Notes under the pieces: model-generated
What the model was told of the DNA's origin: nothing
Databases searched by the model: none
What the model saw: only the letters and a program-made list of their open reading frames with translations
Shown: piece by piece, positions 1 to 7,240 of the stretch
Numbering within the stretch: the first letter of the stretch is position 1
How the letters are laid out: each line of letters begins with the position of its first letter
Assembly (NCBI GenBank): GCA_964420065.1
Contig: CAYQQK010000014.1
Coordinates: 1 to 57,087, forward strand
Length of the DNA: 57,087 bases
Direction: 5' to 3'
From: CAYQQK01 sp964420065
Lineage (GTDB): Bacteria > Bacillota > Dethiobacteria > DTU022
Position numbers and translations under genes: made by a program

Positions 1-76
1 ATTGCTAAAAATGGAGGGGGATAGGCCATCTAAAAAGACTTTTTCAGTGGTCTCGAAATGTCCCCCCGTCTGTTCG

Positions 77-1723
77 TTAGCGGGTCAGCGGTATGCTTGC
101 CGAGTAGTGCCCCCCCAAAGAATCAACAATTTCCCCTTCCACCAGAATCTGTACCGCCTCGATCTCCTCCAGTTGGGTCATCGTCCAGACAATGGAATCG
201 ATCAAAACACCCTCCGCCTCGGCGCCATAGTTGGCCCCGGCAATTTCGGCAGAAAGGTCCACATAGGTAATTCCATTTTCCACTCTTAATTCAAGCAGCC
301 TCGTCCCTTCCGGGATGACCCGGCTCAAGCCTTTATCCCGCGGCCCCTTGAGAAGTTCTTCCATCAACTCCGAGGCCTCCGGCTGTTTTTCAAAAGCCCT
401 CTCCTCTTTATTTAACTTGAACGCGGTGTCGGTTATTTCCATAAAATAGAGATCCAGGGTGTTCTCTTGAAGGGGGAGCCCGTACTCTATTTTTTCTCCC
501 CGCCACCTCTCCATGATTGAAAGCAGTTCGTCGACCTTGCGGCCGGGGCCGCTCACGATGAACAGATCGCCCCCCTCGCCTATCCACCGGGCCACCCGGT
601 TCTCCTCTTGCCGTCCGAAAATATTCCAGGCGTGAGAGTCAAAATCCACATAGCCTCCGGCAAGTCTGCCCAGTTCTATTTCCGGGCGGAAAAGAAAGCT
701 GAATTGCGGGGAGTCGGCGGTATAGTAAACATCCAGATAATCGTCTTTGTCTACCCCCTGGAAACGAAGAACATATTCATAGAGATCCGCATCAAGTACT
801 CCCGCCCGCTCCAGCTTCATCCCCTCCGGGAGAGCGCTCAACAACCCGGCTACTTCCGGCCAGGCTCTTTTGATCTCTTCCATATCCGCACTCCGATTCA
901 GCTCGCGAATTTTCACCCCCGGCGGCACACTCCAGGTGAAAATATCGTCCTCCAGTTGAGGGTTAATCTCCAGCTCTATGAATTCCACCACCAATTTCGA
1001 ACCTTCGGGGTGGTTCAGGACCTTGCGCAGCGGCAGTTTGGTGGCTTCATCGATCCACATCTGCTGGTACAGCTCGTCGCCGGCATAACGGTATTCAAGA
1101 AGCGTGGCTTTGCGGCCGAAAAGGGTTTCCGCCCCCAGAGTGTTCACCTCGACAGCATATTCCAGCTCTCGGACCGACCGGCCGAGATGGTAGCGCCAGA
1201 GCTCTCTCTCCGGGAAAATATTGTCAATCGTGATCGCTCCGGGCTTGATCACCGCCAGCTTTTCCCCGTCGCTGATGTGCCTGGTCTCGGAACTGCCATC
1301 TTTATGGTCGGCAAAGTACTGATACGGTTTTTTATATTTGATCTCGATTATCTCCCGGGACTCGATTGCCCCGTTGCGTTCGGTTCTGATCTCCACCCGG
1401 CCGCTGTAACTCTGAAGTTCCTCGTAGGCCCGGGCCACGGCATGCACGATGTTCGTCTCCCCGCAAAAGGGGAAATTCATCACCATCACCCCCGCCGCCA
1501 GTAAAAGAGCGGCCGCCAGAGCCGCGATTCCCTTGATCCAGCGCGACTTAAACAGCCCGCCTTTTGCCGTTCTCCCCCTCCCTAGTCTTTTAACGGCCCG
1601 AATGGACTCGTACATTTTTTCCATCTGCGGATCGACCTTCTCCCGCCGGTAGGCGCGGGGTTTCTGATCATGCCGCAGGTCTTCAATGAATTGATCGACC
1701 TGTTCTATCCCATTTTTATTCAT
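77..1723 (-). CDS. Membrane anti-sigma factor with GerMN domain
   Basis: Probable partner of the ECF sigma factor just upstream. The N-terminal 60 residues are cytoplasmic and basic, one membrane segment spans about residues 64-84, and the large outside part starts with a LolA/RseB-like region (about 95-290) that resembles domains sensing lipoprotein or envelope signals. The last 130 residues form a GerMN (sporulation and spore germination) domain, with the typical LLKGP and IPEGT..L motifs. I chose the ATG at 1723 over an in-frame TTG one codon earlier because it follows a GGGGG ribosome site. It overlaps the sigma gene by 8 bases, so translation is probably coupled. The order anti-sigma tail, membrane helix, outer sensor is seen in the sequence; sigma binding is inferred from gene order. 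Confidence 0.75.
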   Translation of the reverse strand: MNKNGIEQVDQFIEDLRHDQKPRAYRREKVDPQMEKMYESIRAVKRLGRGRTAKGGLFKSRWIKGIAALAAALLLAAGVMVMNFPFCGETNIVHAVARAYEELQSYSGRVEIRTERNGAIESREIIEIKYKKPYQYFADHKDGSSETRHISDGEKLAVIKPGAITIDNIFPERELWRYHLGRSVRELEYAVEVNTLGAETLFGRKATLLEYRYAGDELYQQMWIDEATKLPLRKVLNHPEGSKLVVEFIELEINPQLEDDIFTWSVPPGVKIRELNRSADMEEIKRAWPEVAGLLSALPEGMKLERAGVLDADLYEYVLRFQGVDKDDYLDVYYTADSPQFSFLFRPEIELGRLAGGYVDFDSHAWNIFGRQEENRVARWIGEGGDLFIVSGPGRKVDELLSIMERWRGEKIEYGLPLQENTLDLYFMEITDTAFKLNKEERAFEKQPEASELMEELLKGPRDKGLSRVIPEGTRLLELRVENGITYVDLSAEIAGANYGAEAEGVLIDSIVWTMTQLEEIEAVQILVEGEIVDSLGGHYSASIPLTR

Positions 1724-2267
1724 CAAAATAACCCCCTTCGACCAACTCTTCCTTCAGCGCCCGGATGGCCCGAAACTGCAGGGCCCGAATCGCCCCCGGG
1801 CTGCGTTTCATCTTCAAAGCTACGCTCTTTACCGGTAAACCCTCAATAATCCGCAGGGTGAGCACCCGGCGGTGATCAATGCTGAGCCTTTGCAAAGCCT
1901 CCCTGATCAGCAGCGTCTCTTCCGCTGCGGTATCCGGCGGAGGGAGAACCGGCTCCCAGCCCCGGCCGGCCAGCTCCTCCATGGATACAGTCGCCAGCCG
2001 ACTGACCCGGTTTCGCCAGACCTCACTGAGCAGATTCTTGGCCGCTGCAAAATAATAGGCTTCCAGCTTCCCCTCCTGAATCACCCCGGCGGCCAACTTG
2101 GGCTGCACCCGTTTAAAGGTTTCCTGGGTCAGCTCCTCCGCCTCTTCGCGATTTTGAACTCGGTAATAAAGATAGCGGTATAGCCGCAACCAGATCCCCC
2201 GGGCCGGCCCTTCGTTTTCGGACGAAAATCCATTTTGCAATCCGCTTTGTGACACCGTATCCCCCAT
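1716..2267 (-). CDS. ECF-type RNA polymerase sigma factor
   Basis: Sigma-70 family, extracytoplasmic function type, 183 residues as usual for the group. Region 2 lies at about residues 24-90 (YRVQNREEAEELTQETF, the -10 recognition helix region) and region 4 at about 128-178, with a helix-turn-helix around LPVKSVALKMKRSPGAIRAL. The annotated ATG has little ribosome site of its own; a GTG at 2255 preceded by GGGGGA is an equally good start and would remove four residues. It is followed by an overlapping membrane anti-sigma gene, the usual arrangement for a signal-released sigma. The target genes cannot be read from the window. Confidence 0.85.
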   Translation of the reverse strand: MGDTVSQSGLQNGFSSENEGPARGIWLRLYRYLYYRVQNREEAEELTQETFKRVQPKLAAGVIQEGKLEAYYFAAAKNLLSEVWRNRVSRLATVSMEELAGRGWEPVLPPPDTAAEETLLIREALQRLSIDHRRVLTLRIIEGLPVKSVALKMKRSPGAIRALQFRAIRALKEELVEGGYFDE

Positions 2268-2546
2268 CTGAGCAATTATGCGCCCTCGACCGCACTGGAC
2301 CCGGATGCTCTCGAAATAAGGCGTTTGCAGGTAGTTTAGTTTAACATGAGACAGGGACCAGAAACAGAATCACCGATTTACAAATATTTTCCCTTTGATT
2401 CCTCCATCCAATCCAGGGCTGCGCGCTCACCCTTATTCATTAAGATGGACCCAAGCCGGATCTATTACGCCCTGGGGGATTTAGAGAAACGGAACTTTAT
2501 CATTGGTCCGGGGGTCTTTCGGGTAAAGCCTTTTTTAGGGAAGCGG

Positions 2547-3827
2547 GTGATTGTAAAAATGTTAAACTTCCCGGTGAAACCGACGGCGGTACTCCTGCTC
2601 CTGATCTGTGGAATGATCCCGATCGGTCTAGCGGGTTGCAGCCCGGGGGGCGGCCTCCCCGGGGGACAAGCAGCCCCCGCCGAACCCGCCGCATCCGTGG
2701 ATCCGCGCCTGGTCGAGGCCAACACGGCCTTCGCCTTCGACCTTTTCCAGGCCCTCCATGCAGAGGGGCCTGCCCGGAACATCTTCATCTCGCCGGCCAG
2801 TGTCTCCCTGGCCCTGGCCATGACCTACAACGGCGCCGCCGCGGAAACCGCCGCCGCCATGGCCAAGACGCTGCACCTGCAAGAGCTGGACCGGGAGGAG
2901 ATGAACTCCGCTTTTGCCGACCTGCGCACCATTTTGCAGAACCCGGATCCGAAAGTGGAGCTGGCCCTGGCCAACTCTCTCTGGGCCCGCCAAGGGCAGG
3001 ATTTTTATAATGACTTTTTGCAGCGCAACCGCGACTATTTCGACGCCCGGGTGGAGGCGCTGGACTTTGACCAACCCCAGGCCGCCGAGACGATCAACCG
3101 CTGGGTGGAGGAGAAGACAAAGGGCAAGATCAAGGACCTGATCGAGCCCCCGATCGACCCTTTAACGGTGCTGTTTTTGATCAACGCCATTTCTCTCAAA
3201 GCCCAGTGGTCCGAGTCCTTCGATCCCGACCGGACCCGGGAGATTCCCTTCCATCTGCCGGAGGGGAGCAGCATCGAGCACCCGGTTATGTTCCGGGAGG
3301 GAGAGTTCCAGTACCTACCCGGTGACGGCTTTCAAGCGATCTTTCTGCCCTACGGCAAAAACGGCCGCGTCGGCCTGTATCTCTTCCTGCCCGATCCCGA
3401 TCGGGACCTGGAAGATTTCTACCAGCAACTGGACCGCAGCCGCTGGGCCTCCTGGAGGGGCTCCTTTAGCCCAACCAAGGGAACGGTGGGGCTGCCCCGC
3501 TTCCAGTTCGAATATGAAACCACTTTAAACGATGGGCTCAAATCCCTGGGCATGGCGATCGCCTTTGACAGCGCCGCCGCCGACTTCTCCGCCATGCGGG
3601 CCGTTCCGCCCAATCTTTATATCGCCGAAGTCAGACACAAGACTTTTATCGAGGTGAACGAGGCGGGAACGGAGGCCGCCGGGGCCACCTCCGTGGAAAT
3701 AAGAGAGGAATCGGCTTCTCTGGATCAATTTTCTCTGATCGCCGACCGACCCTTCTTTTTCAGCATCGTTGACCAAAAAACCGGTGTGATCTTGTTCATG
3801 GGCGCGGTAAGCAATCCGCAACCCTAA
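2547..3827 (+). CDS. Serpin lipoprotein (protease inhibitor)
   Basis: Serine protease inhibitor of the serpin fold, predicted to sit on the outer face of the membrane as a lipoprotein. The hydrophobic signal segment ends in a lipobox Leu-Ala-Gly-Cys near residue 29. The C-terminal serpin signature (ADRPFFFSIVD) is present. The hinge before the reactive loop reads EAGTEAAGAT, with small residues at P15-P9, which in this family marks true inhibitors rather than non-inhibitory members. Straight alignment to alpha-1-antitrypsin places Glu/Ser near the scissile bond, but the loop is about three residues longer, so P1 is uncertain. The frame is open 67 codons further upstream, but that stretch is unlike a signal peptide. 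GTG 2547 follows TAGGGAAG; ATG 2559 is the alternative start. Confidence 0.85.
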   Translation: MIVKMLNFPVKPTAVLLLLICGMIPIGLAGCSPGGGLPGGQAAPAEPAASVDPRLVEANTAFAFDLFQALHAEGPARNIFISPASVSLALAMTYNGAAAETAAAMAKTLHLQELDREEMNSAFADLRTILQNPDPKVELALANSLWARQGQDFYNDFLQRNRDYFDARVEALDFDQPQAAETINRWVEEKTKGKIKDLIEPPIDPLTVLFLINAISLKAQWSESFDPDRTREIPFHLPEGSSIEHPVMFREGEFQYLPGDGFQAIFLPYGKNGRVGLYLFLPDPDRDLEDFYQQLDRSRWASWRGSFSPTKGTVGLPRFQFEYETTLNDGLKSLGMAIAFDSAAADFSAMRAVPPNLYIAEVRHKTFIEVNEAGTEAAGATSVEIREESASLDQFSLIADRPFFFSIVDQKTGVILFMGAVSNPQP

Positions 3828-3862
3828 ACCTTTATTCAAGCGGCGGTCGGGAATCCCGGTTA

Positions 3863-3871
3863 TGTTATACT
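3863..3871 (+). promoter_or_regulatory. Extended -10 promoter of response regulator gene
   Basis: TGTTATACT, an extended -10 element, lies 32 bases before the GTG start of the response regulator. No recognisable -35 is present at 16-18 bases. The surrounding 15-mer CGGTTATGTTATACT recurs with one change before the kinase gene. Confidence 0.5.
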
Positions 3872-3902
3872 GGAGGCATCTTTGTTTAAAGAAGGTTTAA
3901 CC

Positions 3903-4565
3903 GTGGAACCAAGATTACTTCTGGTGGAGGATGATCTTTTCCTGCGGGACGGCCTCTGCGAGATGCTGCAGCGCGAAGGTTATCCCGCCGACTGCACCGG
4001 AAGCTGCGCGGAGGCCCGCCGCTTAGCTGCCGAAAAATGCTATGGCCTGATCATTCTTGATATCATGCTGCCCGACGGCAGCGGGCTTGACCTCTGTTCG
4101 GCCTGGCGCAGTAGCGGCATCGAGACACCGATCCTGTTCCTGACGGCGAAAGACGACGAGGTGCAGATCGTACGGGGGCTTGACGCCGGCGGCGACGATT
4201 ACGTGACCAAGCCCTTCCGCCTGGCCGAGCTATTGTCGCGTATCCGGGCCCTGCTCAGAAGAAACCGCCCCCTTCCGCTGGACGAGGGGGAGGGGCTGCG
4301 TATTGATTTGCAGAAAATGTGTGTCTATCTCGGGGAAAGGCAGCTTTTCCTGACTCCGACGGAGCTGCAGCTGCTGTCGGTCCTAGTCCGAAACAGCGGC
4401 CGGGTGCTCACCCGCAAGATCCTGCTGCAGCTCGTCTGGGACGCCGGCGGACTCTACAGCGACGACAATACCCTTTCCGTTTACATCAGCCGCCTGCGCG
4501 AGAAAATCGGCGCCGACCGCATCGAGACGGTGCGCGGCGTGGGCTACCGCTGGACCGGCGTCTAG
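3903..4565 (+). CDS. OmpR-family response regulator
   Basis: Two-component response regulator. The receiver domain (about residues 3-115) has the acidic pair in VEDD, the phospho-acceptor Asp53 in LIILDIML and the Lys in TKPF. A winged-helix DNA-binding domain (about 125-220) ends in the usual RGVGYRW. I chose GTG 3903, which follows AAGAAGG at a normal distance, over a TTG seven codons earlier. It is followed by a histidine kinase gene that appears to have its own promoter, so the pair may be transcribed both together and separately. The signal and targets are not evident. Confidence 0.9.
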   Translation: MEPRLLLVEDDLFLRDGLCEMLQREGYPADCTGSCAEARRLAAEKCYGLIILDIMLPDGSGLDLCSAWRSSGIETPILFLTAKDDEVQIVRGLDAGGDDYVTKPFRLAELLSRIRALLRRNRPLPLDEGEGLRIDLQKMCVYLGERQLFLTPTELQLLSVLVRNSGRVLTRKILLQLVWDAGGLYSDDNTLSVYISRLREKIGADRIETVRGVGYRWTGV

Positions 4566-4913
4566 AGGCTGACCTGCCGCGAAGGCAGGGACATTGGCCG
4601 GTCCCCCGCCCGCCACGTTAAACCGTCTCAATATCTGTTTTCATAAAACTGGTCTGCCCATCCCATAGCGGCGGGAACGAGGAAAGATGCTGTCCCCCTT
4701 AACTGTCGCGATCCCACCGATGCCGGTTATGCTATACTTACAGCAACTTTAACACCGATTGCTGTCTTGGTGACAGCGCAGCGGCCTGGATGGAGATCAT
4801 TCCCCCATGCCCTTGCCTTCAGGAATCGCTGAAAACACTGCCGGCCTGTTCACATAATGCGGGCGATCTTGACCCGCCATGGCTTGAAAAACGAAGGAAT
4901 AACCGGAGGTACA
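4566..4913 (+). promoter_or_regulatory. Intergenic region with second extended -10 promoter
   Basis: No gene is supported in these 348 bases. They hold TGCTATACT at 4730-4738, an extended -10 in the 15-mer CGGTTATGCTATACT, nearly identical to the element before the response regulator. There is no clear -35. The leader from about 4745 to 4913 contains no convincing small gene. Confidence 0.45.
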
Positions 4914-5957
4914 ATGGGATTGAACACATATTCGGCCCCGGCCTGGCTTTCGGGCATTGCCGCCGCCCTGGGCGCCTACCTGGTCTGCTACGGCCCGGGA
5001 GGCGGCCGCTGGATCGGGCTCACGGTGCTGCTGGCCGGAACGGCGGCGTTGGCCCTCTGCATCGCCGGTGCGCGGAGCCGGAAGAGGACCATCGAGGCGC
5101 TGCACGAGCAGCTGACCGAATTCCTGGAAGGCCGGCTCCCCGCCCCCCGTTTCAGCGTGGATGACGACGATTTTGCCCTGCTTGAGAACACCGTGGTGGA
5201 GCTGGAGAACAGGCTGCTGCTGGAGCGGGAGAAGGGGCAGCGGGAGTCGCGAAAAAACGCCGCCTTCATCGCCGATATCTCCCATCAATTGAAAACACCG
5301 CTGGCGGCGTTAAAACTTTATTGCGAGATGGAGCAAACCGAGCGAGGCCATCTGCGCCGGAAAAACAGAACACCGGAGCCGGCGGAAAACCGGAGCGGCG
5401 GCGGAGATCCCCCCCCTCAACTGATCTTGATCGAGCGGATGGAAAAGCTGATCTACGCGTTGCTGCGCCTGGAAAAATTGGAAGCCGACGCCTACGCCAT
5501 GCATTTTACCGCCCACGATCTTTTTGATCTAACCCAGCAGGTCTGGAGCGAGCTGCAACCGCTCTACCCCCAAAAGAAATTCCAACTTTCCGGCAGCGCC
5601 GCCTTGCGCTGCGATGCTTACTGGATCGGCGAGGCGCTGCGCAACATCCTCAAAAATTCCTGTGAACATACCCCTCCCGGGGGAGAGATCCGGGTTGTGA
5701 TGGAGACGACCGAGAGATCGATCGCCGTCACTGTTGAAGACAACGGGGGCGGGATCCCGGAAGAGGAACTGCCCAAATTATTTCGGCGCTTTTACCGCTC
5801 CGCCCGGCTCCATCCGGGGGGAGGCGCCGGCCTTGGCCTGGCCATTGCCCGCACCATTATCGAAAAACACCACGGCCTGCTCACTGCCGAAAACACAGTC
5901 CGGGGTTTAAAAATCATGCTCTGTTTCCCCCAATTGGACGGAATCCGCAAGGCTTAG
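4914..5957 (+). CDS. Sensor histidine kinase
   Basis: Membrane sensor kinase paired with the upstream response regulator. Two hydrophobic segments (about residues 9-27 and 33-51) are joined by a very short outer loop, so the signal is probably sensed in or at the membrane. The phospho-acceptor is His124 in FIADISHQLKTPL. The ATPase domain shows NILKNSCEH (N box), DNGGGI (G1), LFRRFYRS (F box) and GAGLGLAIA (G2). The dimerisation region is odd: a polar, low-complexity insertion of roughly 30 residues (about 147-178) separates the two helices. ATG 4914 follows GGAGGT; the frame is open to 4857 but without a ribosome site. Confidence 0.88.
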   Translation: MGLNTYSAPAWLSGIAAALGAYLVCYGPGGGRWIGLTVLLAGTAALALCIAGARSRKRTIEALHEQLTEFLEGRLPAPRFSVDDDDFALLENTVVELENRLLLEREKGQRESRKNAAFIADISHQLKTPLAALKLYCEMEQTERGHLRRKNRTPEPAENRSGGGDPPPQLILIERMEKLIYALLRLEKLEADAYAMHFTAHDLFDLTQQVWSELQPLYPQKKFQLSGSAALRCDAYWIGEALRNILKNSCEHTPPGGEIRVVMETTERSIAVTVEDNGGGIPEEELPKLFRRFYRSARLHPGGGAGLGLAIARTIIEKHHGLLTAENTVRGLKIMLCFPQLDGIRKA

Positions 5958-5959
5958 GC

Positions 5960-6709
5960 TTAAAAACATTCTGCGATGATCGCTCCATCCTTCGTGACGG
6001 TCACGACCCACCAGGGAACCAGCTTATCACCGGCACGGAAGGCCGATTTGACTATTTCAACCAGGCCGGAGCAGCAAAAGACATCCATTTTCAAAACGGT
6101 AATGCTTTTGACCTCGTGTTGCTTCAATATTTCGGCCAGTTTCGCCGCATAATCGTAGTGATCCAGCTTCGGGCAGGCAACCAGGGTGATCTTGCCCCGC
6201 ATGAAGTCTTCGTGAATACCGGCATAAGCAAAAGCGGTGCAATCGGCGGCGAGCAGCAGATGGGCCTGTTCCAGGTAGGGCGCATCGACCGGAACCAGTT
6301 GCAACTGGCAGGGCCACTGCCGTAACCGGGACACCGGTGCGGTCTTCTTTTCGGGCCGGGCAGCCGCCACCGCCGGCTGGAAGGTCTGCGCCTCAACACC
6401 CGGGCATCCACAGACATGTTCCGGTACGACACACGGGGGAGCTGCCGCCGCCGGCCTTTCCCCCTGTTTTTTCTGTTCCAGGTGTCTTTTTACCGCCGTT
6501 TCGTCAAAGGGAGCCGCCTTTCTTCTTTCAATGGTGATCGCACCGGTGGGGCATTGCGGGAGGCAGTCGCCAAGCCCGTCGCAGTACGACTCGGAGACCA
6601 GTTTGGCCTTACCGTCGACCAGCTGCAGGGCTCCCTCGGCGCAGGCTTTCACGCAAAGGCCGCAACCGTCACATTTTTCAGGATCAATAGTAATGATATC
6701 TCTCTCCAT
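5960..6709 (-). CDS. 4Fe-4S ferredoxin-domain protein
   Basis: The N-terminus carries a ferredoxin domain: CDGCGLCVKAC is a complete four-cysteine motif, followed at about residues 43-53 by the altered motif CDGLGDCLPQCP. This Cys-Asp-Gly-Leu-Gly form is typical of a family of anaerobe ferredoxin proteins. Residues 75-135 are Ala/Pro-rich and contain CGCPG. The C-terminal half (HLLLAADCTAFAYAG; LVACPKLD; DVFCCSGLVEIV) resembles proteins that carry a further Cys-bound cluster. The likely role is electron transfer; the partner is unknown. It converges with the kinase gene, with two bases between the stop codons. Confidence 0.75.
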   Translation of the reverse strand: MERDIITIDPEKCDGCGLCVKACAEGALQLVDGKAKLVSESYCDGLGDCLPQCPTGAITIERRKAAPFDETAVKRHLEQKKQGERPAAAAPPCVVPEHVCGCPGVEAQTFQPAVAAARPEKKTAPVSRLRQWPCQLQLVPVDAPYLEQAHLLLAADCTAFAYAGIHEDFMRGKITLVACPKLDHYDYAAKLAEILKQHEVKSITVLKMDVFCCSGLVEIVKSAFRAGDKLVPWWVVTVTKDGAIIAECF

Positions 6710-6748
6710 GACCGGTCTCTTCCCCCTCTTGTTTTCTTATTGTTCCGA

Positions 6749-6762
6749 TCCTGTAAACAGGA
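6749..6762. promoter_or_regulatory. Inverted repeat upstream of ferredoxin gene
   Basis: TCCTGT-AA-ACAGGA, a perfect dyad with a 2-base centre, lies about 40 bases before the ferredoxin gene. On the minus strand it sits just downstream of a plausible promoter (TTGACC, then TAAAAT at a wide 19-base spacing), a position where a repressor could block transcription. The binding protein is unknown. Confidence 0.35.
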
Positions 6763-6906
6763 CAGCTCCATTTTATCATCAATTAACAAGAGCCGGTCAA
6801 ATCTGTTGCCATAAGATTGCAGGAATTGATCCTATCGCGTTGAATAAAAAAAGAAACCTTTTTTACCGTTGATATTTCCCCAAAAAAAGAAGCAGGTGAT
6901 CAAGGT

Positions 6907-7110
6907 ATGCCGCATGTCCATATCCGCATCACCGATGAAGGCGCCACTCCGACCCAAAAAAAAGAACTGATCCGACGGTCCACGGAAATGATGGTGGAAG
7001 TGCTCGGCAAAAATCGCAGCACCACTTTCGTTACAATCGAGGAAGTCCCCACCGACAACTGGGGCATCGGTGGGGAACCGGTCACAGAATTACGGAAAAA
7101 GAAAAAGTGA
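6907..7110 (+). CDS. 4-oxalocrotonate tautomerase family protein
   Basis: Small enzyme of 67 residues, the usual length for this family. After Met removal the N-terminal residue is Pro, the catalytic base (PHVHIRITDEG). The body follows the pattern of a ketonisation/isomerisation enzyme forming a hexamer, with VTIEEVPTDNWGIGG matching the conserved strand. The C-terminal run of lysines is unusual but harmless. It stands alone between a ferredoxin gene and an enoate-reductase-like gene, so the substrate is not indicated. Confidence 0.88.
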   Translation: MPHVHIRITDEGATPTQKKELIRRSTEMMVEVLGKNRSTTFVTIEEVPTDNWGIGGEPVTELRKKKK

Positions 7111-7240
7111 AACGCCAATGTCAAGATACCTCATGCCGGCAACGACACCGATCGTGCCGCATCTGATCCTGCGCCGGCCCGGTGTAAAGATCCGTAGGCC
7201 CGGAAGGCCCGGATCAAAACAAAACAAGGGCGACGCCGAT

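Noticed and set aside
1..76. Possible end of a mobile element at the left edge
   Set aside because: The text AAAGACTTTTTCAGTGG reminded me of IS ends, but with no transposase or second end visible it cannot be supported.
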